Assembly: GCA_958296165.1 (NCBI GenBank)
Contig: OY282447.1
Span: 3,162,001 to 3,226,000 of the forward strand
DNA length: 64,000 nt
Direction of reading: 5' to 3'
Source of the DNA: an uncultured Pseudomonadales bacterium
GTDB lineage: Bacteria; Pseudomonadota; Gammaproteobacteria; Pseudomonadales; Azotimanducaceae
In this document: positions 18,880-27,341 of the stretch, piece by piece
How the letters are laid out: every line of letters begins with the position of its first letter
Position numbering within the stretch: the first letter of the stretch is position 1
Notes under the pieces: generated by a model
The model's database searches: none
What the model saw: the letters and a program-made list of their open reading frames with translations, nothing else
Told to the model about the DNA's origin: nothing
Translations under genes and position numbers: made by a program

Positions 18880-20118
18880 ATGAAGCCTACCGCAGGTGCC
18901 TGGGTATCCGGCGACGACATGTTCGACCGAGAGAAGGAGCTGAACCTTCTTGCGGAAAAGATAGCGAACGGCAATCACATCCTGCTGACCGGACAGCGTC
19001 GCATGGGCAAGACCACGCTCGCCCATGCAATCGGAGCGCGACTCACCGCCAAGGGCTGGGTGGCTCTGTTCATCGACATTGAAGACGCCACTAGCCCCGA
19101 AGATGTGGTTGCAGCCATAGCTGCTGCCGCGAAACAGGTCGAAGGCATTGCCGACCCGTTCGTACGGAGAATGGGCCGTTGGCTACGCAACAACGTAACG
19201 GGGGAGAGTAGCCGCTTCCTCAAGCTGGCCATTCGCTCAGCGCTGGATGCCGGCATTTGGCGCAGGCACGGCGACCAGCTCATTGAAGCCTGCACGGAGT
19301 ACGGGCATCCAGTGCTGATCGTACTGGACGAACTGCCCATCTTCCTCGTCAATCTCCTCAAGAAGAAAGATGGTGCCGACCGTGCCGAAGAGTTCCTCAG
19401 TTGGCTGCGCAAACTACGCCAGAATCGATCGAACGGCTCACCCACATTCCTGTTTACAGGCAGCATCGGCCTCGAACCGCTCGTAGGCAGGCTCGGCATC
19501 CCAGATCGCATCAACGACCTCTATGGCTTCCGCCTAGCTCCGTGGGACCGTGATACCACCATTGCCTGCATTAATCGCCTCAGCAAAGACAACAACCTGC
19601 CCATGGACGCGGGCGTGCCGTGCGCCGTGTACGAGGCCCTTGGCATCGGCGTACCACACTTCGTGCAATCCTTCTTCATCCGGCTGGCGGACTTCGCTGC
19701 GATGAGCGGCAAGAGTCGCGTGACTGCTCAGGATGTAGACGCCGTGTATCGAACAGAAGTGCTCGGCGCATCCGGCCAAGGCGACTTGCTGCACTACGAG
19801 ACGCGCCTGCAACAGGGCTTGGATGAGGATTGCTTCAAGATCGCCACACAAGTGCTCGCCGAAGCTGCCACCCAAGGCGTGTTCTCCTCGTCGGCGCGCC
19901 GTAGCCTCGCGCAACGGCATGCCAAAGTCCAAAAGGATGTGCAGCGGCACATCACGGAGACCCTCGCGGTACTGGAACATGATGGCTATCTAGAGAGAAC
20001 GAACGAGGGCCACCGAATCCCCTTCCGTCTGCTAAAGGATTGGTTTGCTTCCCGCTACCGCGACCGTCACACCCCTCTCGAACGTCGATCTTCAGACGCA
20101 GCGGGCGGTACCCAATGA
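18880..20118 (+). CDS. Module B first gene: AAA/STAND-like ATPase
   Basis: 412 residues. The ATG at 18880 is preceded by AAGGTGAA, and a GTG at 18847 is less likely. The protein begins with a lead-in (MFDREKELNLL) typical of COG1672/ATPase_2-type NTPases. Walker A is GQRRMGKT (38-45), Walker B is VLIVLDELP (145-153), and the sensor strand is FLFTGSIGLEP. A helical region and a likely winged helix (QRHITETLAVLEHDGYLERT, about 365-385) complete it. It is the intact paralogue of the gene at 2508-3776. Its stop overlaps the start of the TPR ATPase gene (ATGA), so the two are translated together and probably work as a pair. Cytoplasmic, with no membrane segment. Confidence 0.8.
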   Translation: MKPTAGAWVSGDDMFDREKELNLLAEKIANGNHILLTGQRRMGKTTLAHAIGARLTAKGWVALFIDIEDATSPEDVVAAIAAAAKQVEGIADPFVRRMGRWLRNNVTGESSRFLKLAIRSALDAGIWRRHGDQLIEACTEYGHPVLIVLDELPIFLVNLLKKKDGADRAEEFLSWLRKLRQNRSNGSPTFLFTGSIGLEPLVGRLGIPDRINDLYGFRLAPWDRDTTIACINRLSKDNNLPMDAGVPCAVYEALGIGVPHFVQSFFIRLADFAAMSGKSRVTAQDVDAVYRTEVLGASGQGDLLHYETRLQQGLDEDCFKIATQVLAEAATQGVFSSSARRSLAQRHAKVQKDVQRHITETLAVLEHDGYLERTNEGHRIPFRLLKDWFASRYRDRHTPLERRSSDAAGGTQ

Positions 20119-23003
20119 CCACCCCTCACGAGCGAACCATCCGCAAGTTCAATCCCGGCACGTTCCAATCGGACGAGGAGGTGATCGAACAGTTCGTGGT
20201 CAGAAAGCACGAACTTCAGATCGTGATGGACACGCTGCGCTGCAACATCGGAACGCAATCCTGCCAGCACCTATTGATCGTCGCGCCACGTGGGCGCGGC
20301 AAGACGATGCTCTTGGCTCGTACCGCCGCAGAAATCCGCACCAATAAGGACCTTGTGGACCGGCTCATATCGATTCGCTTCATGGAGGAGAGCCACGAGA
20401 TCTTTACCATCGGCGACTTCTGGCTGGAAGCGTTGTTCCAGCTAGCCCGCGAGATTCGTGGGAACCACGCCGGCATTGCGGACGAACTTTCGAGGACGCA
20501 CGCGGACTTGGCCTCGCAATGGCACAGCAGAGACATGGCAGAGCGCACACGGGCAACCGTTCTAGACACGGCTGATCGGCTCGATAGACACCTCGTTGTG
20601 ATGGTCGAGAACTTGCAGAGCTTGTCGAGTGATGTGGACGAAGACTTCGGCTGGTCTCTGCGCCAAGCTCTACAGACCGAACCAAATATCACTTTGCTTG
20701 CCACGGCGACCAGTCGCTTCAAAGGTCTGGACGACGCCCACCAGCCGTTCTACGAGCTCTTCCGTATCGTCCACTTGGATCCGTTGGATACGGCGGCATG
20801 CGGCCGCCTCATGCACGCGCTAACCGGCGAAGAGCGCAAGGACATCGAACCACTGCGCATCCTCACCGGCGGCGACCCGCGCCTACTGGTACTCATCGCC
20901 GACTTCTCCCTGCATCGCTCGTTCGGCGAACTGATGCAGGAACTAGTGAGGCTCATTGACGATCACACGGAGTACTTCCGCTCGCATCTCGACGCGCTAC
21001 CAAAGTCCGAGCGGCGCGTTTACGTTGCGCTGATCGACCTTTGGCAGCCGTCCACCGCAGGAGAGATCGCCGCACGCGCCCGCATGGACATACGCAAGGT
21101 CTCCACCTTGCTTGGGCGACTCGTAGAACGCGGCGCAATCGCTGCCAGTGGACGAGGCAAGAAGCGGCACTACGCCGCCACGCAACGCCTCTACAGCATC
21201 TACTACAAGCTCCGACGCGAGCACGACCAAGCGGCCATAGTGAGAAGCCTTGTACGATTCATGGCCGTCTTCTTCAGAGACGAAGAAATGGCGGACATCC
21301 TCCACAGAGCTCAGGCAGACCGGGCACTCCCTCTCATTGCGATGCGCGAACTCGAACGCGCTATGGCAGAGAAATCGACGATCGAAAGGGAAGCTGCTGA
21401 CATGCTGTTGGCCAAAGGCGTAGATCAGATACAGGTAAGCGAGTTGGACGAGCTGGTGCGGTGGTTCGGCGACAGCGACGATCCCGCTCTGCGGCTGCGG
21501 GTCGCCAAGGCGCTGTTCAACAAGGGCGTGAAGCTCGGCGAGATGGAACAGCCCGACGCTGCGGTTGACGCGTACGACGAGCTGGCGCGGCGGTTCGGCG
21601 ACAGCGACGACCCCGCTCTGCGGCTGCGGGTCGCCAAGGCGCTGGTCAACAAGGGCGTGAAGCTCGGCCAGATGGAACAGCCCCAGGCGGAGGTCGAAAC
21701 GTACGACGAGCTGGCGCGGCGGTTCGGCGACAGCGAGGACCCGGATCTGCGGCTGCGGGTCGCCAAGGCGCTGTTCAACAAGGGCGTGACGCTCGGCCAG
21801 TTGGAACAGCCCGACGCTGCGGTTGACGCGTACGACGAGCTGGCGCGGCGGTTCGGCGACAGCGACGACCCCGCTCTGCGGCTGCGGGTCGCCAAGGCGC
21901 TGGTCAACAAGGGCGTGAAGCTCGGCCAGATGGAACAGCCCCAGGCGGAGGTCGAAACGTACGACGAGCTGGCGCGGCGGTTCGGCGACAGCGAGGACCC
22001 GGATCTGCGGCTGCGGGTCGCCAAGGCGCTGTTCAACAAGGGCGTGACGCTCGGCCAGTTGGAACAGCCCGACGCTGCGGTTGACGCGTACGACGAGCTG
22101 GCGCGGCGGTTCGGCGACAGCGAGGACCCGGATCTGCGGCTGCGGGTCGCCGAGGCGCTGTTCAACAAGGGCGTGACGCTCGGCCAGATGGAACGGCCCG
22201 ACGCGGCGGTTGACGCGTACGACGAGCTGGCGCGGCGGTTCGGCGACAGCGAGGACCCGGATCTGCGGCTGCGGGTCGTCGAGGCGCTGTTCAACAAGGG
22301 CGTGACGCTCGGCCAGGTGGAACGGCCCGACGCGGCGGTTGACGCGTACGACGAGCTGGCGCGGCGGTTCGGCGACAGCGAGGACCCGGATCTGCGGCTG
22401 GAGGTCGCCAAGGCTCTGGTCAACAAGGGCGTGAAGCTCGGCCAGATGGAACAGCCCGAGGCGGAAGTCGGAACGTACGACGAGCTGGCGCGGCGGTTCG
22501 GCGACAGCGAGGACCCGGATCTGCGGCTGGAGGTCGCCAAGGCGCTGTTCAACAAGGGCGTGACGCTCGGCGAGATGGAACAGCCCGACGCGGCGGTTGA
22601 CGCGTACGACGAGCTGGCGCGGCGGTTCGGCGACAGCGAGGACCCGGATCTGCGGCTGGAGGTCGCCAACGCGCTACTTGGCAAGGGCATGACTCATGCC
22701 CAGAGGGACGAATTCAACGAGATGGTGACCGTCTGTGCGGAAATGATCCACCGGTTCGGAGACAGTGACGAAGAAATCTCGAACACGGCTAACGCGATGT
22801 TCAATGTCATGGTCGACACAATCGCATCCCGGGGCGCAGAACAGGTAGTGGCGGACTTGCTCTCCGAGAATGCAAGCACAGCTGCGGCTCTCTGGCCGCT
22901 TGACGTCGCCTTGCGTCAGTATCTGGGCGAGGATGTTCGGGCCCCAGCTGAAGTTATGGAAGTGGCCCAGCGTGTGCTTGATCGAATCCAGTCTAAAGAA
23001 TAG
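20115..23003 (+). CDS. Module B second gene: ATPase, winged helix and long TPR array
   Basis: 962 residues from the ATG at 20115, in an ATGA overlap. An in-frame upstream extension is rejected because the N-terminus MTTPHERTIRKFNPGTF aligns with the module A copy. Walker A is APRGRGKT (57-64) and Walker B is VVMVENLQ (161-168), where Glu-Asn replaces the usual Asp-Glu. LLATATSRF is sensor-like. A winged helix spans about 305-355 (STAGEIAARARMDIRKVSTL). From residue 452, nine 43-residue TPR-like repeats (consensus GDSEDPDLRLRVAKALFNKG, then YDELARRF) are almost identical, and two degenerate repeats follow. STAND-type proteins use such arrays as ligand sensors. The ligand and output are unknown. 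Confidence 0.8.
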   Translation: MTTPHERTIRKFNPGTFQSDEEVIEQFVVRKHELQIVMDTLRCNIGTQSCQHLLIVAPRGRGKTMLLARTAAEIRTNKDLVDRLISIRFMEESHEIFTIGDFWLEALFQLAREIRGNHAGIADELSRTHADLASQWHSRDMAERTRATVLDTADRLDRHLVVMVENLQSLSSDVDEDFGWSLRQALQTEPNITLLATATSRFKGLDDAHQPFYELFRIVHLDPLDTAACGRLMHALTGEERKDIEPLRILTGGDPRLLVLIADFSLHRSFGELMQELVRLIDDHTEYFRSHLDALPKSERRVYVALIDLWQPSTAGEIAARARMDIRKVSTLLGRLVERGAIAASGRGKKRHYAATQRLYSIYYKLRREHDQAAIVRSLVRFMAVFFRDEEMADILHRAQADRALPLIAMRELERAMAEKSTIEREAADMLLAKGVDQIQVSELDELVRWFGDSDDPALRLRVAKALFNKGVKLGEMEQPDAAVDAYDELARRFGDSDDPALRLRVAKALVNKGVKLGQMEQPQAEVETYDELARRFGDSEDPDLRLRVAKALFNKGVTLGQLEQPDAAVDAYDELARRFGDSDDPALRLRVAKALVNKGVKLGQMEQPQAEVETYDELARRFGDSEDPDLRLRVAKALFNKGVTLGQLEQPDAAVDAYDELARRFGDSEDPDLRLRVAEALFNKGVTLGQMERPDAAVDAYDELARRFGDSEDPDLRLRVVEALFNKGVTLGQVERPDAAVDAYDELARRFGDSEDPDLRLEVAKALVNKGVKLGQMEQPEAEVGTYDELARRFGDSEDPDLRLEVAKALFNKGVTLGEMEQPDAAVDAYDELARRFGDSEDPDLRLEVANALLGKGMTHAQRDEFNEMVTVCAEMIHRFGDSDEEISNTANAMFNVMVDTIASRGAEQVVADLLSENASTAAALWPLDVALRQYLGEDVRAPAEVMEVAQRVLDRIQSKE
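21468..22628 (+). repeat. Nine near-identical 129-bp repeats encoding TPRs
   Basis: Exactly 9 x 129 bp, in frame, each encoding 43 residues. By eye, units 2-3 (21597-21854) and 4-5 (21855-22112) are a perfect 258-bp tandem duplication. Units differ mainly at a few codons: LFNKGVT versus LVNKGVK, and PDAAVDA versus PQAEVET. This degree of DNA identity indicates recent expansion. A tenth, degenerate unit continues to about 22757. Confidence 0.9.
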
Positions 23004-23132
23004 CTCGCGGCTGCGCGATGTTCAGGGCAAACGGTGCTCGATCCGTTCATTGGAAGCGGCACAACGGCGGTTGCCGCCGAACGCCTCAACCGACGTTTTA
23101 TCGGCTTCGAGGCTGTGGATGCGTTCCACTAG
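23004..23132 (+). pseudogene. DNA methyltransferase C-terminal relic
   Basis: Directly after the module B stop codon and in the same frame, 42 codons encode SGQTVLDPFIGSGTTAVAAE and RRFIGFE. This is the AdoMet-binding motif I region of beta-class N4/N6 DNA methyltransferases (DPFxGSGTT). It then stops at 23132. Motif IV (DPPY/SPPY) and the rest are absent. It is a truncated gene joined to the module's 3' end. A read-through product with the TPR protein would be possible only by suppressing one TAG. Confidence 0.75.
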
Positions 23133-23348
23133 GCAGCGTGCCAGCGATTGCGCGCTGAAGGTGCCTCGGCAGCGACGGAGGGGCAGTCGCAAACGTCCTT
23201 GATTTGATCTGATCGGGACGCTTGATCTCGGCGGAGGTCGCGCCGGTCTTGATGGCGGCGCGCTCGGTATCGGCGCACCGCGCCCGCCCAAGCATCGCTA
23301 CAATGCAACCTCAAGAGCGGCTAGCCGCAAGAGCAGGGGAGGGAACCG

Positions 23349-24305
23349 ATGGCGGACATCAACCACCGTACGATCGAGACCAACGGCATCGAAATGCACA
23401 TCGCCGAAGCCGGCCCGGCCGATGGGCCGCTCGTCGTGCTCTGCCACGGCTTTCCGGAGTCTTGGTATTCGTGGCGACACCAGCTGCCCGCGCTGGCGGA
23501 AGCCGGCTATCACGTCGTGGCGCCGGATCAGCGGGGCTACGGCGCCACCACCGCCCCGGCGGACAACCGCGCCTATACCCAATTCCACCTAGTGGGCGAC
23601 ATCGTGGGCTTGGTGCATGCCCTCGATGCGCAAACCGCGGTGATCGCCGGCCACGACTGGGGCGCTCCGGTAGCTTGGAACGCGGCGCTCTGGCGGCCAG
23701 ACGTCTTTCGCGCCGTGATCGCTTTGAGCGTGCCCGCCACGGACCGCTCGCGCATCGCGCCTACCGCTGGCATGAAGGCCACATTCGGCGATACGTTCTT
23801 CTACATCCTCTACTTCCAAACCCCCGGCGTGGCGGAACACGAGCTGCAAAAGGACGTCAAACGCGCCTTGCGCATGCTGCTCTATTCCGCCTCCGGAGAC
23901 GTCCGAGGGGCGAACTTCCAACGCCTGCCGAAAACAGCCGGCTTTCTGGACCAAATGACGGACCCGGACGAATTGCCGGCTTGGCTCACCGAGCAGGACC
24001 TCGACTACTTCGCAAACGCCTTCCAGAGCACCGGCTTCCGCGGCGGCCTGAACTGGTATCGCAACATCGATAGCACGTGGGAACTGTCGGCGCCGTTCCA
24101 AGGCAAGAAGATCGAACAGCCGGCGCTGTTCATCACCGGCGATCGGGATCTCACCCGCAACAATCCCAACTACGAGGAACGCATGCGCGCGGTGGTTCCG
24201 AACCTGCGCGACGTGGTCACGTTGCCCGGCATCGGCCACTGGACGCAGCAGGAGAGCCCCGACCGAACCAACGAGGCGATGCTGAACTTCCTCGGCTCGC
24301 TCTAG
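23349..24305 (+). CDS. Epoxide-hydrolase-like alpha/beta hydrolase
   Basis: 318 residues, with GAGGGA before the ATG. The oxyanion motif HGFPESWYSWR, nucleophile elbow GHDWGAPV (Asp nucleophile) and C-terminal GIGHWTQQE (catalytic His) follow the soluble epoxide hydrolase pattern. The acid is probably in the ITGDRDL segment. It would add water to epoxides in the cytoplasm. A haloalkane dehalogenase is a less likely alternative. First gene of a run with an enoyl-CoA hydratase (28-bp gap), an SDR and a dioxygenase, suggesting catabolism of an alkene, terpene or aromatic-derived substrate. Confidence 0.8.
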   Translation: MADINHRTIETNGIEMHIAEAGPADGPLVVLCHGFPESWYSWRHQLPALAEAGYHVVAPDQRGYGATTAPADNRAYTQFHLVGDIVGLVHALDAQTAVIAGHDWGAPVAWNAALWRPDVFRAVIALSVPATDRSRIAPTAGMKATFGDTFFYILYFQTPGVAEHELQKDVKRALRMLLYSASGDVRGANFQRLPKTAGFLDQMTDPDELPAWLTEQDLDYFANAFQSTGFRGGLNWYRNIDSTWELSAPFQGKKIEQPALFITGDRDLTRNNPNYEERMRAVVPNLRDVVTLPGIGHWTQQESPDRTNEAMLNFLGSL

Positions 24306-24333
24306 TTAACGCATTCCAACAAGTGGAGAAGCC

Positions 24334-25263
24334 ATGCGCTACAACAACATCATCTACGAGACGGACGACAGGTTGGCGTTCATCACGCTGAACCGCCCGG
24401 AGAAGCTGAACGCCTTGAGCCACGCCTTGCGCGGCGAGGTGTACGACGCCATGAAGGAGGCGGAGGCCGATCCTGCCATCGGCGTGATCGTCGTCAAGGG
24501 CGCCGGCCGCGCCTTCTCGGCCGGCTACGACTTGGCGCCCAACCCAGACGAGCAGAGCGACTACGTAAGCCACCGCTCGAGAATGCCGGACGTGGGTTCC
24601 ACCCATCCGCAGCACTACGACTGGTCGCGCCACGCATTGATGGGGCATTGGCAGATTTGGGAACTGGCGAAGCCGGTGATCGCCCAGGTACACGGTTGGT
24701 GTCTGGCCGGGGCCACCGAGCTGGCATCGATGTGCGACATGCGCATGGTGGCCAACGACGCGCGCGTTGGCTATCCGCCGGTGCGCGCCATGGGCACCAT
24801 GGACATGATGTGGGCGCCGTGGTTGCTCAAGCCCGGCAAGGCGCGGGCGTTCGCCTATACGGGCGACTGGTTCAGCGGCGAAGAGATGGAGGATTTCGGC
24901 TGGGCAACCTTTGCCAAGCCGAAGGACGAACTGGAGGAGTTCACCACCAAGTACGCGCGTCGCCTAGGCCACATCGACAACGATCAGCTGAACTACAACA
25001 AACGCGCCGTGAACCGCCAGTACGAGATCATGGGCATTCGCACCGGCTTGATGTCGGGCACGGATGTGGAGGCGATGTCCAAGCACCGCCCGGCGGCAAG
25101 CGAGTTCGGCCGCCGCGTCCGCGAAGACGGCCTGAAGGCGGCGTTGGAATGGCGCGACGGCCCGTTCGGCGATTTCCGCGGCGAATACGCCTCGGCGCCG
25201 AGAAGCCGGCCGCTGGCTGGCTCGTCCGGCGGCAAGCCGGGCGATGCCGACTATTCGCGCTAG
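24334..25263 (+). CDS. Enoyl-CoA hydratase/isomerase family protein
   Basis: 309 residues, with GGAG upstream of the ATG. Crotonase fold: ITLNRPEKLNALSHALR near the N-terminus, the oxyanion-hole loops GAGRAFSAGYDL and HGWCLAGATELASMCDMRM, and YPPVRAMGT after them. The second loop has Ala-Thr-Glu where classical hydratases carry a catalytic Glu two residues later, so the exact reaction is uncertain. An insertion around residues 70-100 (SRMPDVGSTHPQHYDW) is typical of an uncharacterised subgroup. Probably acts on CoA thioesters made by neighbouring enzymes. Confidence 0.85.
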   Translation: MRYNNIIYETDDRLAFITLNRPEKLNALSHALRGEVYDAMKEAEADPAIGVIVVKGAGRAFSAGYDLAPNPDEQSDYVSHRSRMPDVGSTHPQHYDWSRHALMGHWQIWELAKPVIAQVHGWCLAGATELASMCDMRMVANDARVGYPPVRAMGTMDMMWAPWLLKPGKARAFAYTGDWFSGEEMEDFGWATFAKPKDELEEFTTKYARRLGHIDNDQLNYNKRAVNRQYEIMGIRTGLMSGTDVEAMSKHRPAASEFGRRVREDGLKAALEWRDGPFGDFRGEYASAPRSRPLAGSSGGKPGDADYSR

Positions 25264-25338
25264 TGCGTGATAAGTGTACGCGCCACTTCTACGGAGCGCG
25301 CTTCTAGCGCGAGCAACCATCGGGGATAAGGACGAACG

Positions 25339-26424
25339 ATGACAGCGACACAATGCAGCGACGGGCCGGTAGCGGTCACGGGCGCTTCGGGCTACATCGG
25401 CTCGCACGTGGTGGCGGCGATGCTGCGGCGCGGCTACACGGTACACGCCTGCGTCACCGACGATCGTGCGGCAGACAAGACGGCGCATCTGTTGGCGATG
25501 GGGTCGGCGGGCGGCGCTGGCAAGCTGCGCATCTTCAAGGCCGATCTGTTTGTGCCGGGCAGCTACGACGAGGCGTTCGCCGATTGCTGCGCCATCCTGC
25601 ACGTCGGCGCACCGCTCGGCTATGCCGGGCGCTACAACCCGCGCCAGGTCTACGATGGCGCGGTCGCCGGCACGGGCTACTTGCTGAGCTCCGCGAAGAA
25701 GGCCGGCACTGTGAAGCGATTCGTCTACACCAGCTCGTTCGCCGCCATCGGCCATCGTGCGCCGAGCGGGTATGTCTATACGGAGGCAGACTGGGCTACG
25801 GACGGCCGCGAGAACGATCCGAACTGGAGCGAAGAGAACATCGACAAGAGCGGTGGCGTGGCGTACGCCATGGCGAAGGTCGCTACGGAGAAGCAGGTCA
25901 ACCGCGCTGCCGAAGAGGACGGCCGCTTCGACGCCGTCTCGGTGTGCCCGTGCGTGGTGCTCGGCCCACTGCTCTCCCGCACCCAGGAAGGCGTAGGTTC
26001 GTGGCAATACGCCTTGGCGCGGATGTTGGAGGGCAAGCCATGTCCGCGCGGCTGGCAGGGGCTGTGGAACATCGTCGACGTGCGCGACGTGGCGGAGGCG
26101 CATGCGCTGATCGCGGAAAGCGACACCGTGCAGCCGAGCTCGCGCTTTCAGCTCACCGCTACCGACCGCAGTGGCGAACTGGACGTGTGGCAATTGCAGA
26201 AGCATCTGCAAACGCTGTTCCCGACCATCGACGTGGGCGGTGCGCCGGATGAGATGCAGGCGTTTCTCGAGCAGAGCGGCGGCAAGGTCCACGATGGCCC
26301 GAGAGCCTATTGCACCAAGGCGCGCGAGGAACTCGGCCTCGCAACCCACGCCATTGAAGACACGCTGCGCGAGACCGGCCAGACGATGATCCACTTGGGG
26401 CTTCTGGACCCGGCGTGGCGGTGA
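25339..26424 (+). CDS. NAD(P)-dependent epimerase/dehydratase (extended SDR)
   Basis: 361 residues. Rossmann motif GASGYIGSHVVAAML at the N-terminus. Ser in VYTSSFAAIG and the catalytic pair in YAMAK (Tyr-x-x-x-Lys) define an extended short-chain dehydrogenase, closest in look to the dihydroflavonol-4-reductase-like group that reduces carbonyls. The substrate cannot be inferred. The 75-bp gap after the hydratase gene may hold a promoter. Its stop overlaps the dioxygenase start, so those two are coupled. Confidence 0.85.
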   Translation: MTATQCSDGPVAVTGASGYIGSHVVAAMLRRGYTVHACVTDDRAADKTAHLLAMGSAGGAGKLRIFKADLFVPGSYDEAFADCCAILHVGAPLGYAGRYNPRQVYDGAVAGTGYLLSSAKKAGTVKRFVYTSSFAAIGHRAPSGYVYTEADWATDGRENDPNWSEENIDKSGGVAYAMAKVATEKQVNRAAEEDGRFDAVSVCPCVVLGPLLSRTQEGVGSWQYALARMLEGKPCPRGWQGLWNIVDVRDVAEAHALIAESDTVQPSSRFQLTATDRSGELDVWQLQKHLQTLFPTIDVGGAPDEMQAFLEQSGGKVHDGPRAYCTKAREELGLATHAIEDTLRETGQTMIHLGLLDPAWR

Positions 26425-27293
26425 ATCGATGCATTGAGGCCGGCGGCAACATTCGGCCGCTGGCGCCGTTTGTAGCCGAGGTGGTTGACGTGGATGCGCG
26501 CCGCGTGGACGACGCGGCCTTCGCTGCCATCTACCAGGCTTGGCTGCAATGGCCGGTTCTGCGTCTGCGCGGCCAGGCTCTCGAAGACTCCGATTTGCAG
26601 GCATTCAGCCGCCGCTTTGGTGCGCTGGAATACGCGCCGATGGGCCTCATCAGCGACGCAGAACGGGCGAAGATCGCCAACCCGTTCGTGGCCACCATCT
26701 CGAACATCGTGGCGAACGGCCGGCCCATCGGCGGGTTGGGCGCGGCAGAGGCGGCTTGGCACACCGACATGTCCTACATCGAACATCCGCCCACGGCCAG
26801 CATCCTCTACGCGCTGGAGACGCCGCCGAGCGGCGGCGACACCCACTTCTGCGACATGGTCGCCGCGCTCGCGGCGCTGCCGCCGGCACTCGCCGAGCGC
26901 GCTCGCCGCACGCGCCTGAAGCACGACGCCGCGCACGATAGCGTTGGCAAGCTGCGCCCCGGCCACCGCCACTCGCCGAACCCCGTGGCCGCGCCGGGCA
27001 GCGTGCATGCGATGGTGCGCCGCCATCCGGAGAACGGCACGGAAGCGTTGTTCCTAGGCCGTCGTCAGGACGCGTATGTAGACGGCCTGCCGCTCGCCGA
27101 GAGCGAGGCGTTGCTGGACGACATTTGGGGTTACGTTGCCCTCCCCGGCGCTACTTGGGCGCAGCAGTGGCATCCCGGCGATATGGTGATTTGGGACAAC
27201 CGCAGCGTGATGCACCGCCGCGCCGCGTTCGATTCCAGCACGCGTCGCCTGATGCGGCGCACGCAGATTCGTGCGCCAGCCGCAGCAGGCTAG
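26415..27293 (+). CDS. TauD/TfdA-family dioxygenase
   Basis: 292 residues if it starts at GTG 26415. GTG 26421, in a GTGA overlap with the preceding stop, is equally likely. Fe(II) ligands are visible as His and Asp in WHTDMSY and the distal His in DNRSVMHRR, followed by RRLMRRTQI with the 2-oxoglutarate-binding Arg. The family hydroxylates taurine, phenoxyacetates, carnitine precursors and many other substrates using 2-oxoglutarate and oxygen. Here it belongs with the SDR and CoA enzymes. Convergent with the gene ending at 27342. Confidence 0.85.
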   Translation: MAVNRCIEAGGNIRPLAPFVAEVVDVDARRVDDAAFAAIYQAWLQWPVLRLRGQALEDSDLQAFSRRFGALEYAPMGLISDAERAKIANPFVATISNIVANGRPIGGLGAAEAAWHTDMSYIEHPPTASILYALETPPSGGDTHFCDMVAALAALPPALAERARRTRLKHDAAHDSVGKLRPGHRHSPNPVAAPGSVHAMVRRHPENGTEALFLGRRQDAYVDGLPLAESEALLDDIWGYVALPGATWAQQWHPGDMVIWDNRSVMHRRAAFDSSTRRLMRRTQIRAPAAAG

Positions 27294-27341
27294 CCGAACG
27301 AATCGCGGCTATGGAGTTCGTGAACGTGGTGCCTGCGTGTA

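Noticed and set aside
21425-22690. 421-codon leftward frame opposite the TPR array
   Set aside because: Ser/Arg-rich repeat translated antisense to nine identical units; a shadow of the TPR gene.
21468-22757. Possible CRISPR or minisatellite array
   Set aside because: The 129-bp units are contiguous, in frame and encode TPRs, with no spacers.
24964-26604. 546-codon leftward frame opposite the hydratase, SDR and dioxygenase genes
   Set aside because: It crosses three well-supported genes and has no recognisable domain; typical antisense frame in GC-rich DNA.
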